From the NCBI GenBank assembly GCA_963768775.1, contig CAVYIY010000006.1, positions 186,001 to 250,000 of the forward strand: a stretch of DNA of 64,000 nt, written 5' to 3'. The stretch comes from FEN-33 sp963768775 (lineage in GTDB: Archaea > Thermoplasmatota > Thermoplasmata > Methanomassiliicoccales > UBA472). The notes beneath the pieces are model-generated. The model did not search any database. It saw nothing but the letters and a program-made list of their open reading frames with translations, and was not told the DNA's origin. Numbering within the stretch: the stretch's first letter is position 1; every line of letters starts with the position of its first letter. Shown here one piece after another: positions 8,264-15,719 of this stretch. The position numbers and the translations under genes are program-made.

Positions 8264-9492
8264 TCAAGATAGCGCAACTATCCTGCGGGACCGAATACAG
8301 CGGCGTCCAGTCAGAGATCGAGAGGGCCGCGACCACCGTGGGGGCGAAGATGGTGTTTCCCGACGTCGAGGCCGCTGAGATCGAGAAGGCGGTGGAGGAG
8401 TTCGGTTTCAAGCCGACGAGCGCCCAGCTCAAGCTGATGATCGCCCGGACCATGGCAATCACGCAAGGGCGCTATGACGCAGACGCCATTTTCATCTCCT
8501 CCTGCTTCCGTTGCGCGGAAGCGGCGCTGATCCGCAACGAGCTCCGCCGCTATGTCCAGGAGCATTCGCGCCTTCCGGTGGTGACCTATTCGTTCACGGA
8601 GCGGACCAAGGCCGGGCAGCTTCTTACTCGCATGGAGGCGCTGGTCACCATCGTGGAGCGCAAGGAGCTTCTGGCCAGGGAGAGGCAGGTAGGACTGACG
8701 GCAGGCATCGACTCCGGCTCGTCTACGACCAAAGCGATGATAATGAGGGACAATGAGATAATCGGCAAGTTCTGGCATCCGACCGGAGAGGTGGTCGGCT
8801 CCGCCGAGGAGGCGCTGGACAAGGCCTTGGCGGAGGCCGGGGTGAAGCTCGCCGACCTCGAGGCCATAGGGGTGACCGGCTACGGGCGCTACATCATCGG
8901 GAAGAAGCTGAACTGCCAGCTGGTCCAGGAAGAACTGACCACCAATTCGAAGGGAGCGGTCTGGCTAGCAGACCGACAGAAGGGCGAGGCCACCATCATC
9001 GACATAGGCGGGATGGACAACAAGGCCATCACCGTGAGGGACGGCATCCCGGACAATTTCACCATGGGAGGGATTTGCGCAGGCGCTTCCGGACGCTTCC
9101 TGGAGCTCACGGCGAAGCGGCTGAAGGTGGAAATAACGGAATTGGGGGCATTGGCGGACCGGGGAGATGCCAAGAAGGTGCCCATGAACTCCTACTGCTC
9201 GATCTTCGGCATCCAGGACCTGGTCACCTCACTGGCGGCAGGCCAGACGATGGAGGACGTCGCCGCGGCCGCCTGCCAAAGCGTCGCCGATCAGGTATAT
9301 GAGCAGCAGCTGCAGGAGATCGATGTTCGCCAGCCGGTCATTCAAGTGGGGGGCACCTCGCTCATCTCTGGCCTGGTGAAGGCATTGGGCAGCGTGGTCG
9401 GTTCGCAGCCCATCGTTCCGCCGAATTCCCAGTACATCGGGTCGGTCGGGGCGGCGCTCCTGTCGTCTGGATTCCTCGAGGGGCACAGATGA
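8260..9492 (+). CDS. mmp15: methanogenesis marker protein 15 (Mmp15), BcrA/BadF-type ATPase
   Basis: A 410-aa protein with an N-terminal alpha/beta part (1-145, with SSCFRCAEA) and a C-terminal ASKHA ATPase of the BcrAD/BadFG/HgdC kind (from GLTAGIDSGSSTTKAMI). Two cysteines in the places used for the shared [4Fe-4S] cluster of those activators are visible: GGICAGASGRFLE and NSYCSIFG. Activators of this family use ATP to push single electrons to low potential. That chemistry would suit the reductive activation of the nickel cofactor F430 of methyl-CoM reductase; this last step is inference. ATGA overlap with mmp5 and with mmp17. Confidence 0.92.
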   Translation: MIKIAQLSCGTEYSGVQSEIERAATTVGAKMVFPDVEAAEIEKAVEEFGFKPTSAQLKLMIARTMAITQGRYDADAIFISSCFRCAEAALIRNELRRYVQEHSRLPVVTYSFTERTKAGQLLTRMEALVTIVERKELLARERQVGLTAGIDSGSSTTKAMIMRDNEIIGKFWHPTGEVVGSAEEALDKALAEAGVKLADLEAIGVTGYGRYIIGKKLNCQLVQEELTTNSKGAVWLADRQKGEATIIDIGGMDNKAITVRDGIPDNFTMGGICAGASGRFLELTAKRLKVEITELGALADRGDAKKVPMNSYCSIFGIQDLVTSLAAGQTMEDVAAAACQSVADQVYEQQLQEIDVRQPVIQVGGTSLISGLVKALGSVVGSQPIVPPNSQYIGSVGAALLSSGFLEGHR

Positions 9493-10100
9493 ACATCACT
9501 GTGAAAGGGACAGAGGAATACGGCAACCAGCTCTACGCGGAGCTATTCAAGCGCATCCTGGTGGACCTCGGCTTGGCCAATCGCATCGAGGAGGCACGCA
9601 TCGTCATCATCCCGGAGAAGCCGCTGTTCCTCGTCAGCGTGAGAACGCGGAAGGCGAGAACGACGGTCAGGCTGGACGAGGTGGCGATCGTCGAGGAGAA
9701 GGGGGATAACACTTATCTCAACATCACGAATGAGTCCTACGCCCCGGTGCTGCTGGCCAACCTCTGGAAGCGCTTCGGCCGGGAGCGCATCGAGCAGCTG
9801 AGCCGCTTGGAGATCCTCTGCCATGGGATCAAATCGGACCAGGTAAGATCGATCGAGCTGGACCCGGGCCAGGAGCTGAAGAAGGAATTGCTCGACGCCC
9901 TTTGGCGGCTCCTGCCTGAAGGGTTCAAAGTGCATCATACCCTCTCATCCGACACGGTAATGACCATTGCCGCCACGGAGCATATTATGACGGACGAGCT
10001 CGTCTCCATGGCGAAGCAGCTGCAGGGGGAAATGGAATCCTCTACGGTCTCGGAGGAGGGATCGGAGGGAGAGGAGGAAAGCGAGGAGGAGGATGGCTGA
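9489..10100 (+). CDS. mmp17: methanogenesis marker protein 17 (Mmp17)
   Basis: A 203-aa protein starting MNITVKGTEEYGNQLYAEL. Mmp17 is a member of the component A3a complex that activates methyl-CoM reductase in Methanothermobacter. The C-terminal 30 residues are almost all Glu, Ser and Gly, an acidic tail that probably is not structured. It overlaps mmp15 (ATGA) and shares one base with the start of mmp7 (TGATG). Family assignment rests on sequence and on gene order. Confidence 0.9.
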   Translation: MNITVKGTEEYGNQLYAELFKRILVDLGLANRIEEARIVIIPEKPLFLVSVRTRKARTTVRLDEVAIVEEKGDNTYLNITNESYAPVLLANLWKRFGRERIEQLSRLEILCHGIKSDQVRSIELDPGQELKKELLDALWRLLPEGFKVHHTLSSDTVMTIAATEHIMTDELVSMAKQLQGEMESSTVSEEGSEGEEESEEEDG

Positions 10101-11029
10101 TGTACGAGGTTTTGATGTTCGACGGCGGCGTCTACCGCATCAGTGAGCTGTACGAGCTGGTGGAGGACATCGGCGGTTTCGTCATCCAGAAGACGCAATT
10201 GCAGGTAGCGATCACCGTTACCATCGCCATTCCTTCGGAGGACCGGCCGATCGTCGAGAACAAGACGAGGGAGCTGGGAGGGAAGCTGGTCGAGGTACCC
10301 CTGGCCGGTACCGAGATCGCGGTGGTCGCCCCGACCTTGGGAAGGCATCATATGCCGCACCCGGTCTGCGACATCGCCGAGCACCTGCGTCGCTACGGGG
10401 CGATCACGGTCGTCATGGGGCTGGCGCGAGGTAAGGGCAGGGAAACGGGGCAGATCACGGCGGACGAGAAAGCATTCATCGAAGAGTACGACGCGGCCAT
10501 CTTCGTCCTGGGCAACTTCGCGGACTGCATCATAAAGGAGAAGGTGCACCTGTTCGAAGACATCCAGATCCCGGTGATCGTGGTCTGCGGGCCGGAGATA
10601 TCCAGCTTACCTAATTGCGAAGGCGTGGTCTGCGGCGTGGGACGGAAGGCTGAGCGAATGCGGCGGGCGGACGAGATCGCGAAGCTCGAGGAAACTGCCA
10701 CGTCGGTCGAGGCGGCGATCTTCAAGCGCAGGAAGCTCATCGACGAGGACCCGCTATGCGTCCATCCCGCCGAGGTGAAGCAGAGGGTGGACGAACTCGA
10801 ATCCGTGAAACAGAGCCTTCGCCCGTCCCCGGTCGTCCTCCATTCGGACGGCCTCCGCGTCAAGATTCCATACGAGGAGAGCAAGGAGATGCTGGGGGAT
10901 ATCGACATCTTCGGCAGGAAGCTGAGGGACCTTACGGTCATCACCCCTTCCCGGCTGGGGGGGAGCACGATGATCCGGATTCTGACGACGGCGCAACTGC
11001 AGACCCGCGACAGCGCCTCGTCGCCTTAG
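10100..11029 (+). CDS. mmp7: methanogenesis marker protein 7 (Mmp7)
   Basis: Last gene of the operon, 309 aa, starting MYEVLMFDGGVYRISELYELV. It shows the family's central part with the AEHLRRYGAITVVMGLARGKG and VVCGPEISSLPNC stretches, then a helical region with basic and acidic residues. Mmp7 is a component of the A3a activation complex of methyl-CoM reductase with Mmp3, Mmp17, McrC and the ATPase AtwA. McrC and AtwA are not in this window. The start overlaps the mmp17 stop by one base. Confidence 0.92.
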   Translation: MYEVLMFDGGVYRISELYELVEDIGGFVIQKTQLQVAITVTIAIPSEDRPIVENKTRELGGKLVEVPLAGTEIAVVAPTLGRHHMPHPVCDIAEHLRRYGAITVVMGLARGKGRETGQITADEKAFIEEYDAAIFVLGNFADCIIKEKVHLFEDIQIPVIVVCGPEISSLPNCEGVVCGVGRKAERMRRADEIAKLEETATSVEAAIFKRRKLIDEDPLCVHPAEVKQRVDELESVKQSLRPSPVVLHSDGLRVKIPYEESKEMLGDIDIFGRKLRDLTVITPSRLGGSTMIRILTTAQLQTRDSASSP

Positions 11030-11101
11030 CGCCTCGGTCCCAACACACCGAGCGAACGTATTAAGCCCGTTGGACGAGTATTCTCGCTCAAGGTGTGAGC
11101 A

Positions 11102-11665
11102 ATGCGGGTCCTTGGCATATCTGGAAGCCCTCGGGAGAATGGCAACACGGAGATCATTGTGAAAGAGGCACTCGAGGGAGCTCGACTAGCTGGAGCAACC
11201 GTTGAATTCATTGGTTTGAGCGGGAAGTGCATCGAAGGCTGCAGGGCCTGCCCGCAATGCGGCGAGGGAGGCAAATGCTGCATCAATGACGACATGCAGT
11301 CTTTCTATCCCAAGCTGACTGCCGCTGATGCCATAATTATCGGTTCTCCGATATATTTCGGTATGATAACCGGGCAGACCAAAACCTTCTTGGATCGGAC
11401 GTATTTCCTGGCAAAGACCGGGAGGAAGCTGGAGAACAAGGTGGGGGCGGCCATCACCGTTGGAGGGAGAGCTGGCCATGAATTCTCCGCCGCCTATCTG
11501 ATGGATTTCATGACCTTGCAGGGCATGGTGCTGCCGGGCAAGGCCTTCGTGCAATCATTCTCGCGGGAACTGGGCGCCGTGGCGAAGGAAGAAAAGGCGC
11601 TGAAGGAGGCTCGTGCGCTGGGCGAGAGAGTGGTCAAGCTTTCGAGCAAGATGAATGCGCCTTGA
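11102..11665 (+). CDS. iron-sulfur flavoprotein (NADPH-dependent FMN reductase family)
   Basis: 187 aa with the flavodoxin-like FMN site near the start (GISGSPRENGNTE) and a compact cysteine motif GCRACPQCGEGGKCCINDDM that binds a [4Fe-4S] cluster in Isf-type flavoproteins. A second FMN-loop GSPIYFGMITGQ is present. Proteins of this family move single electrons between ferredoxin and various acceptors, often in oxidative-stress defence of methanogens. It starts 72 bases after mmp7; a TATA-like attaag stretch near 11056 suggests its own promoter. The physiological partner cannot be read from the sequence. Confidence 0.88.
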   Translation: MRVLGISGSPRENGNTEIIVKEALEGARLAGATVEFIGLSGKCIEGCRACPQCGEGGKCCINDDMQSFYPKLTAADAIIIGSPIYFGMITGQTKTFLDRTYFLAKTGRKLENKVGAAITVGGRAGHEFSAAYLMDFMTLQGMVLPGKAFVQSFSRELGAVAKEEKALKEARALGERVVKLSSKMNAP

Positions 11666-11723
11666 GGAAGACTGGTGTATTGCAGACGAAGCTCGGAGCG
11701 CGCGCTCAGATGGTGATGAACCG

Positions 11724-12248
11724 ATGAAAGGGGAGCCAGGCTCCTACGTCCTCTTCCTGAGAATGCCCGAAGAGAAGCAGATCGCCGTGGGCAAGCTGGG
11801 CATGGTGAGCTTCCCCGCCGGTTTGTACGCGTACGTCGGATCTGCCCTTAACGGTTGGGAAGCGAGGCTCAACCGGCACCTGGCCGGTAGTGGCAAGAGG
11901 CACTGGCACATCGATTACCTAAGAGCGGAGGCGCAAGTCGAGGGAGCGATCGTGCTCGAATCGGCAATGAGGCTGGAATGCAAGATCAGCGATCTGATCG
12001 CAAAGACCTCATCTGCCGTTGCGCCAGGATTCGGTTCCTCTGATTGCCGCTGCATGAGCCACCTCTATTTGCTGAACAGCGAGCGGCTGGCCCAGTCACA
12101 TGGCTCCATACCACCAATTCAGAGGGTCTCGCAGAATATTCTTGAACTAGTCGAAACGTTAGGATTAAATCGTCATTGGGCGATATATCATCTGGATTCG
12201 GAGTCGTTGAAGGGAGACATATGTTCAGTCCGAATGTTGAGAGATTAG
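11724..12248 (+). CDS. DUF123 (GIY-YIG-like nuclease fold) protein
   Basis: From about residue 6 the protein matches DUF123: GSYVLFLRMPEEK, then FPAGLYAYVGSALNG, and HWHIDYLRA, in the right order, ending with the paired cysteines of SSDCRCMSHLYLL. These are the GIY-YIG-like hallmarks (Y-V-G with the following Arg in RLNRHL). The last 50 residues go beyond the domain. I start it at ATG 11724 because the domain begins there; an in-frame ATG at 11655 overlapping the flavoprotein gene is possible. The family's substrate is not known; a nucleic-acid processing role is assumed from the fold. Confidence 0.75.
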   Translation: MKGEPGSYVLFLRMPEEKQIAVGKLGMVSFPAGLYAYVGSALNGWEARLNRHLAGSGKRHWHIDYLRAEAQVEGAIVLESAMRLECKISDLIAKTSSAVAPGFGSSDCRCMSHLYLLNSERLAQSHGSIPPIQRVSQNILELVETLGLNRHWAIYHLDSESLKGDICSVRMLRD

Positions 12249-12445
12249 AGAAGAAGCTCAAGGAGCTGAACGCTGTCAAAGGCGAGTATCGATCAGACCT
12301 CGATGAGGCGGAAAAAAAGCTCAAGCGCCATGAAATCGACAAGTCCCAGTTCGACCGAGTGAAGCTCAGAAATGAGGAGCACATCGAACGTCTGAACGAG
12401 AAGATACGCGATATCCGCAATCAGATGGCGATTCTGAAGAAGTGA
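12221..12445 (+). CDS. small coiled-coil protein (74 aa)
   Basis: Nearly the whole chain is a charged heptad-like helix (ERLEKKLKELNAVKGEY, EAEKKLKRHEIDKSQF, RLNEKIRDIRNQMAIL), so it should form a coiled coil. I choose ATG 12221 because GAAGGGAG precedes it; an ATG at 12176 is possible but lies deep in the DUF123 gene. It overlaps the DUF123 gene by 28 bases in another frame. Function unknown. Confidence 0.65.
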   Translation: MFSPNVERLEKKLKELNAVKGEYRSDLDEAEKKLKRHEIDKSQFDRVKLRNEEHIERLNEKIRDIRNQMAILKK

Positions 12446-12626
12446 CCAAAGAGTCATCGTGAACCTTTTTCGAACATTCAAATTGGCTCATGCTAGTGGG
12501 CGATATAACGAAGGAACTCTAGACTGGCCCATATGCGATTTCGATCCCGGGACAAATGACGATATCAATGTTAAATTATGACATTATATTATGACAATAA
12601 TAATGCGCCCCTACGTTCGGTGACAA

Positions 12627-12638
12627 TTTATAAATAAT
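12627..12638 (+). promoter_or_regulatory. TATA box of the first tandem RNA
   Basis: tttataaataat lies with its centre about 30 bases before the first base of the closing helix of the RNA at 12662. This is the normal spacing for an archaeal TATA box and transcription start. Confidence 0.6.
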
Positions 12639-12661
12639 GCGGCCGACACATACTAAAGGTT

Positions 12662-12953
12662 GCCCGGAGGCGCGAAGGAATCAGGCAAACGCGCAGAGGA
12701 ACGGAGACGCCTTGGCGTCGCTCGATCTGCGTGGAGTCTATGCACTGCCTTCATGGCGGTGTTTCGCCCTGCCACGATGCTGAATACATCGGGAGGCAAT
12801 GGGTGGATTCGACCGAACCGCTCCGCGAGAATATCCCGCAGTGGAAATCGGGTACGAAATAGACGACCGGTCGCCCTAGCAACGGACGCCATTTTGAGGA
12901 ATGGCGCGTTAAGGGTCACCGAGCCGACAACTGATTCCGCACATACTCCGGGC
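12662..12953 (+). ncRNA. structured RNA 1 of a tandem pair (about 292 nt), family unknown
   Basis: No credible protein is encoded here. The ends pair with each other: GCCCGGAG (12662-12669) with CTCCGGGC (12946-12953), and, further in, GGAATCAG (12677-12684) with CTGATTCC (12931-12938). Inside are several hairpins: 12707-12718 region (GACGC/GCGTC), ACTGCC/GGCGGT (12744-12749/12755-12760), CGATG/CATCG (12775-12779/12787-12791) and CGCCATT/AATGGCG (12887-12893/12900-12906) with the loop UUGAGG. A TATA box sits 30 bases before and four T follow the 3' end. It lacks the conserved cores of RNase P RNA (which is at 25495) and of SRP RNA. The strand is inferred from the TATA box and the T run. Confidence 0.65.
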
Positions 12954-13031
12954 ATTTTCTCTCTCAATTGACTCATTGGATAGTCCTTCATTCCCTACGA
13001 TTCTTCGGAGGGTAACGCTGTGAAGGCAACC

Positions 13032-13039
13032 TATTTATG
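13032..13039 (+). promoter_or_regulatory. TATA box of the second tandem RNA
   Basis: tatttatg is placed 28-31 bases before the closing helix of the second RNA at 13063, the same spacing as for the first RNA. Confidence 0.5.
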
Positions 13040-13062
13040 ACCCGCCACCAATCGATATCATA

Positions 13063-13352
13063 GCCCGGAGGCGAAATGCATCTGGGGGAAACCAGATAGG
13101 ATCCTGCGGCGTTTGAGGACGCTGCCAAAGACGTCTGGTCCCATTTGTGGCCTAGAAACCACAATCCAAAGCAACTATCGGGGAACTGCGGTCCCCGAAA
13201 AAGGGCGGAGGATTCCGTCGTCGAAACAAACGTTCAACTTGAACGGGCGCTCGATGAGTGAGATGGGATGTCATGGGCCCGAACGATGACGACTGCAGTC
13301 ACCATCGAATGAGGACATGCCGAAGTACCCCGAGGCGCCGTAAACTCCGGGC
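13063..13352 (+). ncRNA. structured RNA 2 of a tandem pair (about 290 nt), family unknown
   Basis: Same outer frame as RNA 1: GCCCGGAG (13063-13070) pairs with CTCCGGGC (13345-13352), followed on the 5' side by GCG pairing with CGC before a short A-rich bulge on the 3' side. The inside differs: hairpins ATCTGG/CCAGAT (13080-13085/13092-13097), GCGGCGT/ACGCTGC (13106-13112/13119-13125, loop UUGAGG as in RNA 1), TTGTGG/CCACAA (13145-13150/13159-13164), TCGGGGA/TCCCCGA (13178-13184/13192-13198), CGTTC/GAACG (13231-13235/13241-13245) and CGATG/CATCG (13284-13288/13303-13307). Six T at 13360-13365 would end transcription. Function unknown. Confidence 0.65.
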
Positions 13353-13496
13353 GTATCCATTTTTTAACAGTGGTTAATATGAAGAGCCTGGATGCATCTC
13401 TCGCCTTGTGCCATTGATTCGATTTCGAAGTAGCATTCATATACGTCATATACAATCCCAAGCCGACTTATTGTCCCGCCCAATGGAGGATGTTTC

Positions 13497-15074
13497 ATGG
13501 TAGCCGCTGAAGAGAAGAAAGTTGCGGAAGTTCCCAGTTCTTTGGTTAAGAAGCTCGAGGCCGCGATCGGAAAGGAGAACGTCAAGACCAGCAAAATGGA
13601 ACGATTGCTTTACAGTCATGACCTGGCCCCTTTGCCGAAGGAGACCCAGCTGGCATTCAAGAACATACCCGATGTTGTGGTCAGGCCAAAGGATACGGCA
13701 GATGTCCAAAGAATAGTGCAAATTGCGCATGAAGACGGAATCCCGATCACTCCTCGGGGAGCCTCATCTTGGGGACTGGGTGGGTCCATGCCCATCTTCG
13801 GCGGCATATTGATCGATATGGCCGGCAAGATGAACCGGATCCTCAAGGTGGATGTCGATAACCTCTGCATCACCGTCGAGGCGGGTGCAGAGTACAAGAA
13901 GATCTACGAGACCTGCCTGGAGAAGGGCATGCTGCTGGGATCCTATCCGAGCAGCTTCCCGAGCGCCACCATCGGAGGCTGGCTGGCCAAGGATGGCGTG
14001 GGGATCGGCTCTTACAAGTACGGCGGACCGGGCAACAACCTGCGCAACATGAAGGTGGTCATGCCGGACGGATCGCTGATCGATACCGGCTTCGACCAGG
14101 TGGCGGACAACAGCGCCGGGTACAATCTTAACGCCCTGATGATCGGGGCCGAAGGCACTCTGGGCATCATCTGCGAGGTCACGGTGAAGCTTCAGCCTGC
14201 ACCAGAGGTCCTGAAGAACAATTCGTATTCCTTTGACAAGCTGGAGGCGTTGCAGCAGCCTCTCTGGGAGATATGCCGGGCGCGAATCTCGCCGCTCCAC
14301 ATCGCCTTCTCTGATGGCAGGCATTTCGAATACCTGCGGAAGTCAGGCAGGCATGCGCCTGAGGTGGGCACCATATTGAACGTGACCTTCGAAGGGGCCA
14401 AGGAGGAGGTTGCCCGGGAGGAGGCAATCGTCGATGCCATCGTGGCGAAGACCGGCGGCAAGAAGATGAGCGACGAGGTCGGGAAGCACGAGTGGGACGA
14501 AAGGTGCTACGAGTTCCGTTCCCGCGAGGTAGGCCTGAGCTCGATTCCAGGCGAGGTCGTGACCCGCCTCAAGGATTTCGGCGAGGTGACCTCGAAATGC
14601 TACTCGCTCTTGACGGAATTCAAGATGGAGGGCGCGATCATCGGGATAATGTGTGATCGCAATACGGTCATGTTCATGCCTTACTTCTTCTTCGATCCAG
14701 ACTCGCTCATTAGCTTGACCAACTACGCCTTCAACAAGAAGCTCTCGGACCTGAGCTTCGAGCACGGAGGCAGGCCCTTGGGATTCGGAGCTTTCTTCGC
14801 CGGAAACCTGGAAATCATCCGAGGAAAGGACGGCTCCAAGCAGATGAAGGCCATCAAGAAGGCGCTGGACGAGAAGGAGATAATGAATCCTGGCAAGCTG
14901 CTCGGGATGAAGACGCGTTATGGCATCGGCATTCCTTCCAAGCTCTTCGAGATCGGCATGGATGCAATGGGGGTAGGGAAGAAGCTGCTGCCGCGGAAGG
15001 ATCAATTCGATGAGAAGGCGGAGTCGTACGAGGCCGAGCGCCATGATGTCGAGCACCAGGAGCACAAGCTTTAG
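13497..15074 (+). CDS. FAD-linked oxidase, D-lactate dehydrogenase / glycolate oxidase (GlcD) type
   Basis: 525 aa. The N-terminal half is the FAD-binding PCMH domain: VVVRPKDTADVQRIVQIAHE, PITPRGASSWGLGGS, and the GAEGTLGIICEVTVKL stretch at its end. The C-terminal half is the FAD-oxidase C domain (ending KKALDEKEIMNPGKL, the usual last motif). Such enzymes oxidise 2-hydroxyacids and pass electrons to a partner, often an HdrD/GlpC-like Fe-S protein; no such partner is next to it here. The C-terminal tail is long and charged (DQFDEKAESYEAERHD). GGAGGA is 7 bases before the ATG. The substrate cannot be told from the sequence. Confidence 0.85.
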   Translation: MVAAEEKKVAEVPSSLVKKLEAAIGKENVKTSKMERLLYSHDLAPLPKETQLAFKNIPDVVVRPKDTADVQRIVQIAHEDGIPITPRGASSWGLGGSMPIFGGILIDMAGKMNRILKVDVDNLCITVEAGAEYKKIYETCLEKGMLLGSYPSSFPSATIGGWLAKDGVGIGSYKYGGPGNNLRNMKVVMPDGSLIDTGFDQVADNSAGYNLNALMIGAEGTLGIICEVTVKLQPAPEVLKNNSYSFDKLEALQQPLWEICRARISPLHIAFSDGRHFEYLRKSGRHAPEVGTILNVTFEGAKEEVAREEAIVDAIVAKTGGKKMSDEVGKHEWDERCYEFRSREVGLSSIPGEVVTRLKDFGEVTSKCYSLLTEFKMEGAIIGIMCDRNTVMFMPYFFFDPDSLISLTNYAFNKKLSDLSFEHGGRPLGFGAFFAGNLEIIRGKDGSKQMKAIKKALDEKEIMNPGKLLGMKTRYGIGIPSKLFEIGMDAMGVGKKLLPRKDQFDEKAESYEAERHDVEHQEHKL

Positions 15075-15215
15075 GTCGAGCGCCGTCGCTCAATCCATTC
15101 CAATGGCTCTTCGATGCATGCACCAGCCCGAGTCATTATGACCATGGTTCGGCACTAGAATCCTTCACCATAATATGGGAGGCGCTGAAAGCGGAATGCG
15201 GATCGGCATTCGTTC

Positions 15216-15506
15216 TTAGGCCTTTGCTCTGATGTAGGCGAATATGCCGTATGCAAGCCAAAGACCGCCGACGATCAGCAATCCCATGGACGCCTGTCCT
15301 TTGGCTCCTGGATCGTAGATGTCGAACGAGCTCACGGCGACCAGGATTACGCCGATGCCGATGTAGATGTAGGAGTTGCGGATCGCCTTGCGATTGGGCT
15401 TGGCTGGCTCTGCTACTGGCGCGACCGGTTCTGGTTTGGGCTGCTCGGTCACCGTGATTGCGATCTTGCGCGCTTTGGCCTTGCCGTCGGCTGATGATTC
15501 GTCCAT
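15216..15506 (-). CDS. small two-helix membrane protein (96 aa)
   Basis: The first 40 residues are a soluble, proline/lysine-rich lead (TEQPKPEPVAPVAEPAKP). Two membrane helices follow: YIYIGIGVILVAVSSF and GLLIVGGLWLAYGIFAY. No family recognised. It lies downstream of the copper ATPase and YHS genes on the same strand, so it may be part of that unit. Confidence 0.6.
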   Translation of the reverse strand: MDESSADGKAKARKIAITVTEQPKPEPVAPVAEPAKPNRKAIRNSYIYIGIGVILVAVSSFDIYDPGAKGQASMGLLIVGGLWLAYGIFAYIRAKA

Positions 15507-15571
15507 GCTCTCAGTGCTAACCCCGAACGCTATCCCTATCTAATAGCCTTCGGGCCGCCGGCCTTGATCGC

Positions 15572-15719
15572 CTACTTCGAGTACTTATCCGGGTCGGAGT
15601 CGAACTTCTTCTTGCAGCCAGGTGCGCAGAAGTAGTAGTCCTTGCCCTTGTAGGTCGATTTCCATTTCGCGGTCTTCTCGTCCACTTCCATCTTGCATAT
15701 CGGATCTATTCGCTGTCAT
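15572..15719 (-). CDS. YHS-domain metal-binding protein, 5' end disrupted
   Basis: The minus-strand frame that ends with TAG at 15572-15574 encodes a YHS domain: DPICKMEV, then KWKSTYKGKDYYFCAPGC and KKKFDSDPDKYSK. YHS domains bind copper or other metals and often accompany CopA-type ATPases. In this frame no ATG comes before DPICK; the ATG that overlaps the copper ATPase stop is in another frame and meets a TAG after five codons. A single-base shift would join them (MNDS... to IDPICK). I take it as a real copper-handling gene with a frameshift, as in its neighbour. Confidence 0.65.

Noticed and set aside
12660..12971. Open frame of 103 codons over RNA 1
   Set aside because: The start is one base before the closing helix, there is no ribosome-binding site and the product is rich in Arg/Ser without domain features; the pairing of the two ends explains the sequence better.
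12662..13352. RNase P RNA or SRP RNA as identity of the tandem RNAs
   Set aside because: RNase P RNA is clearly at 25495-25793 with its conserved cores; neither tandem unit has them, nor the GGAAG/AGCAG helix-8 core of SRP RNA.
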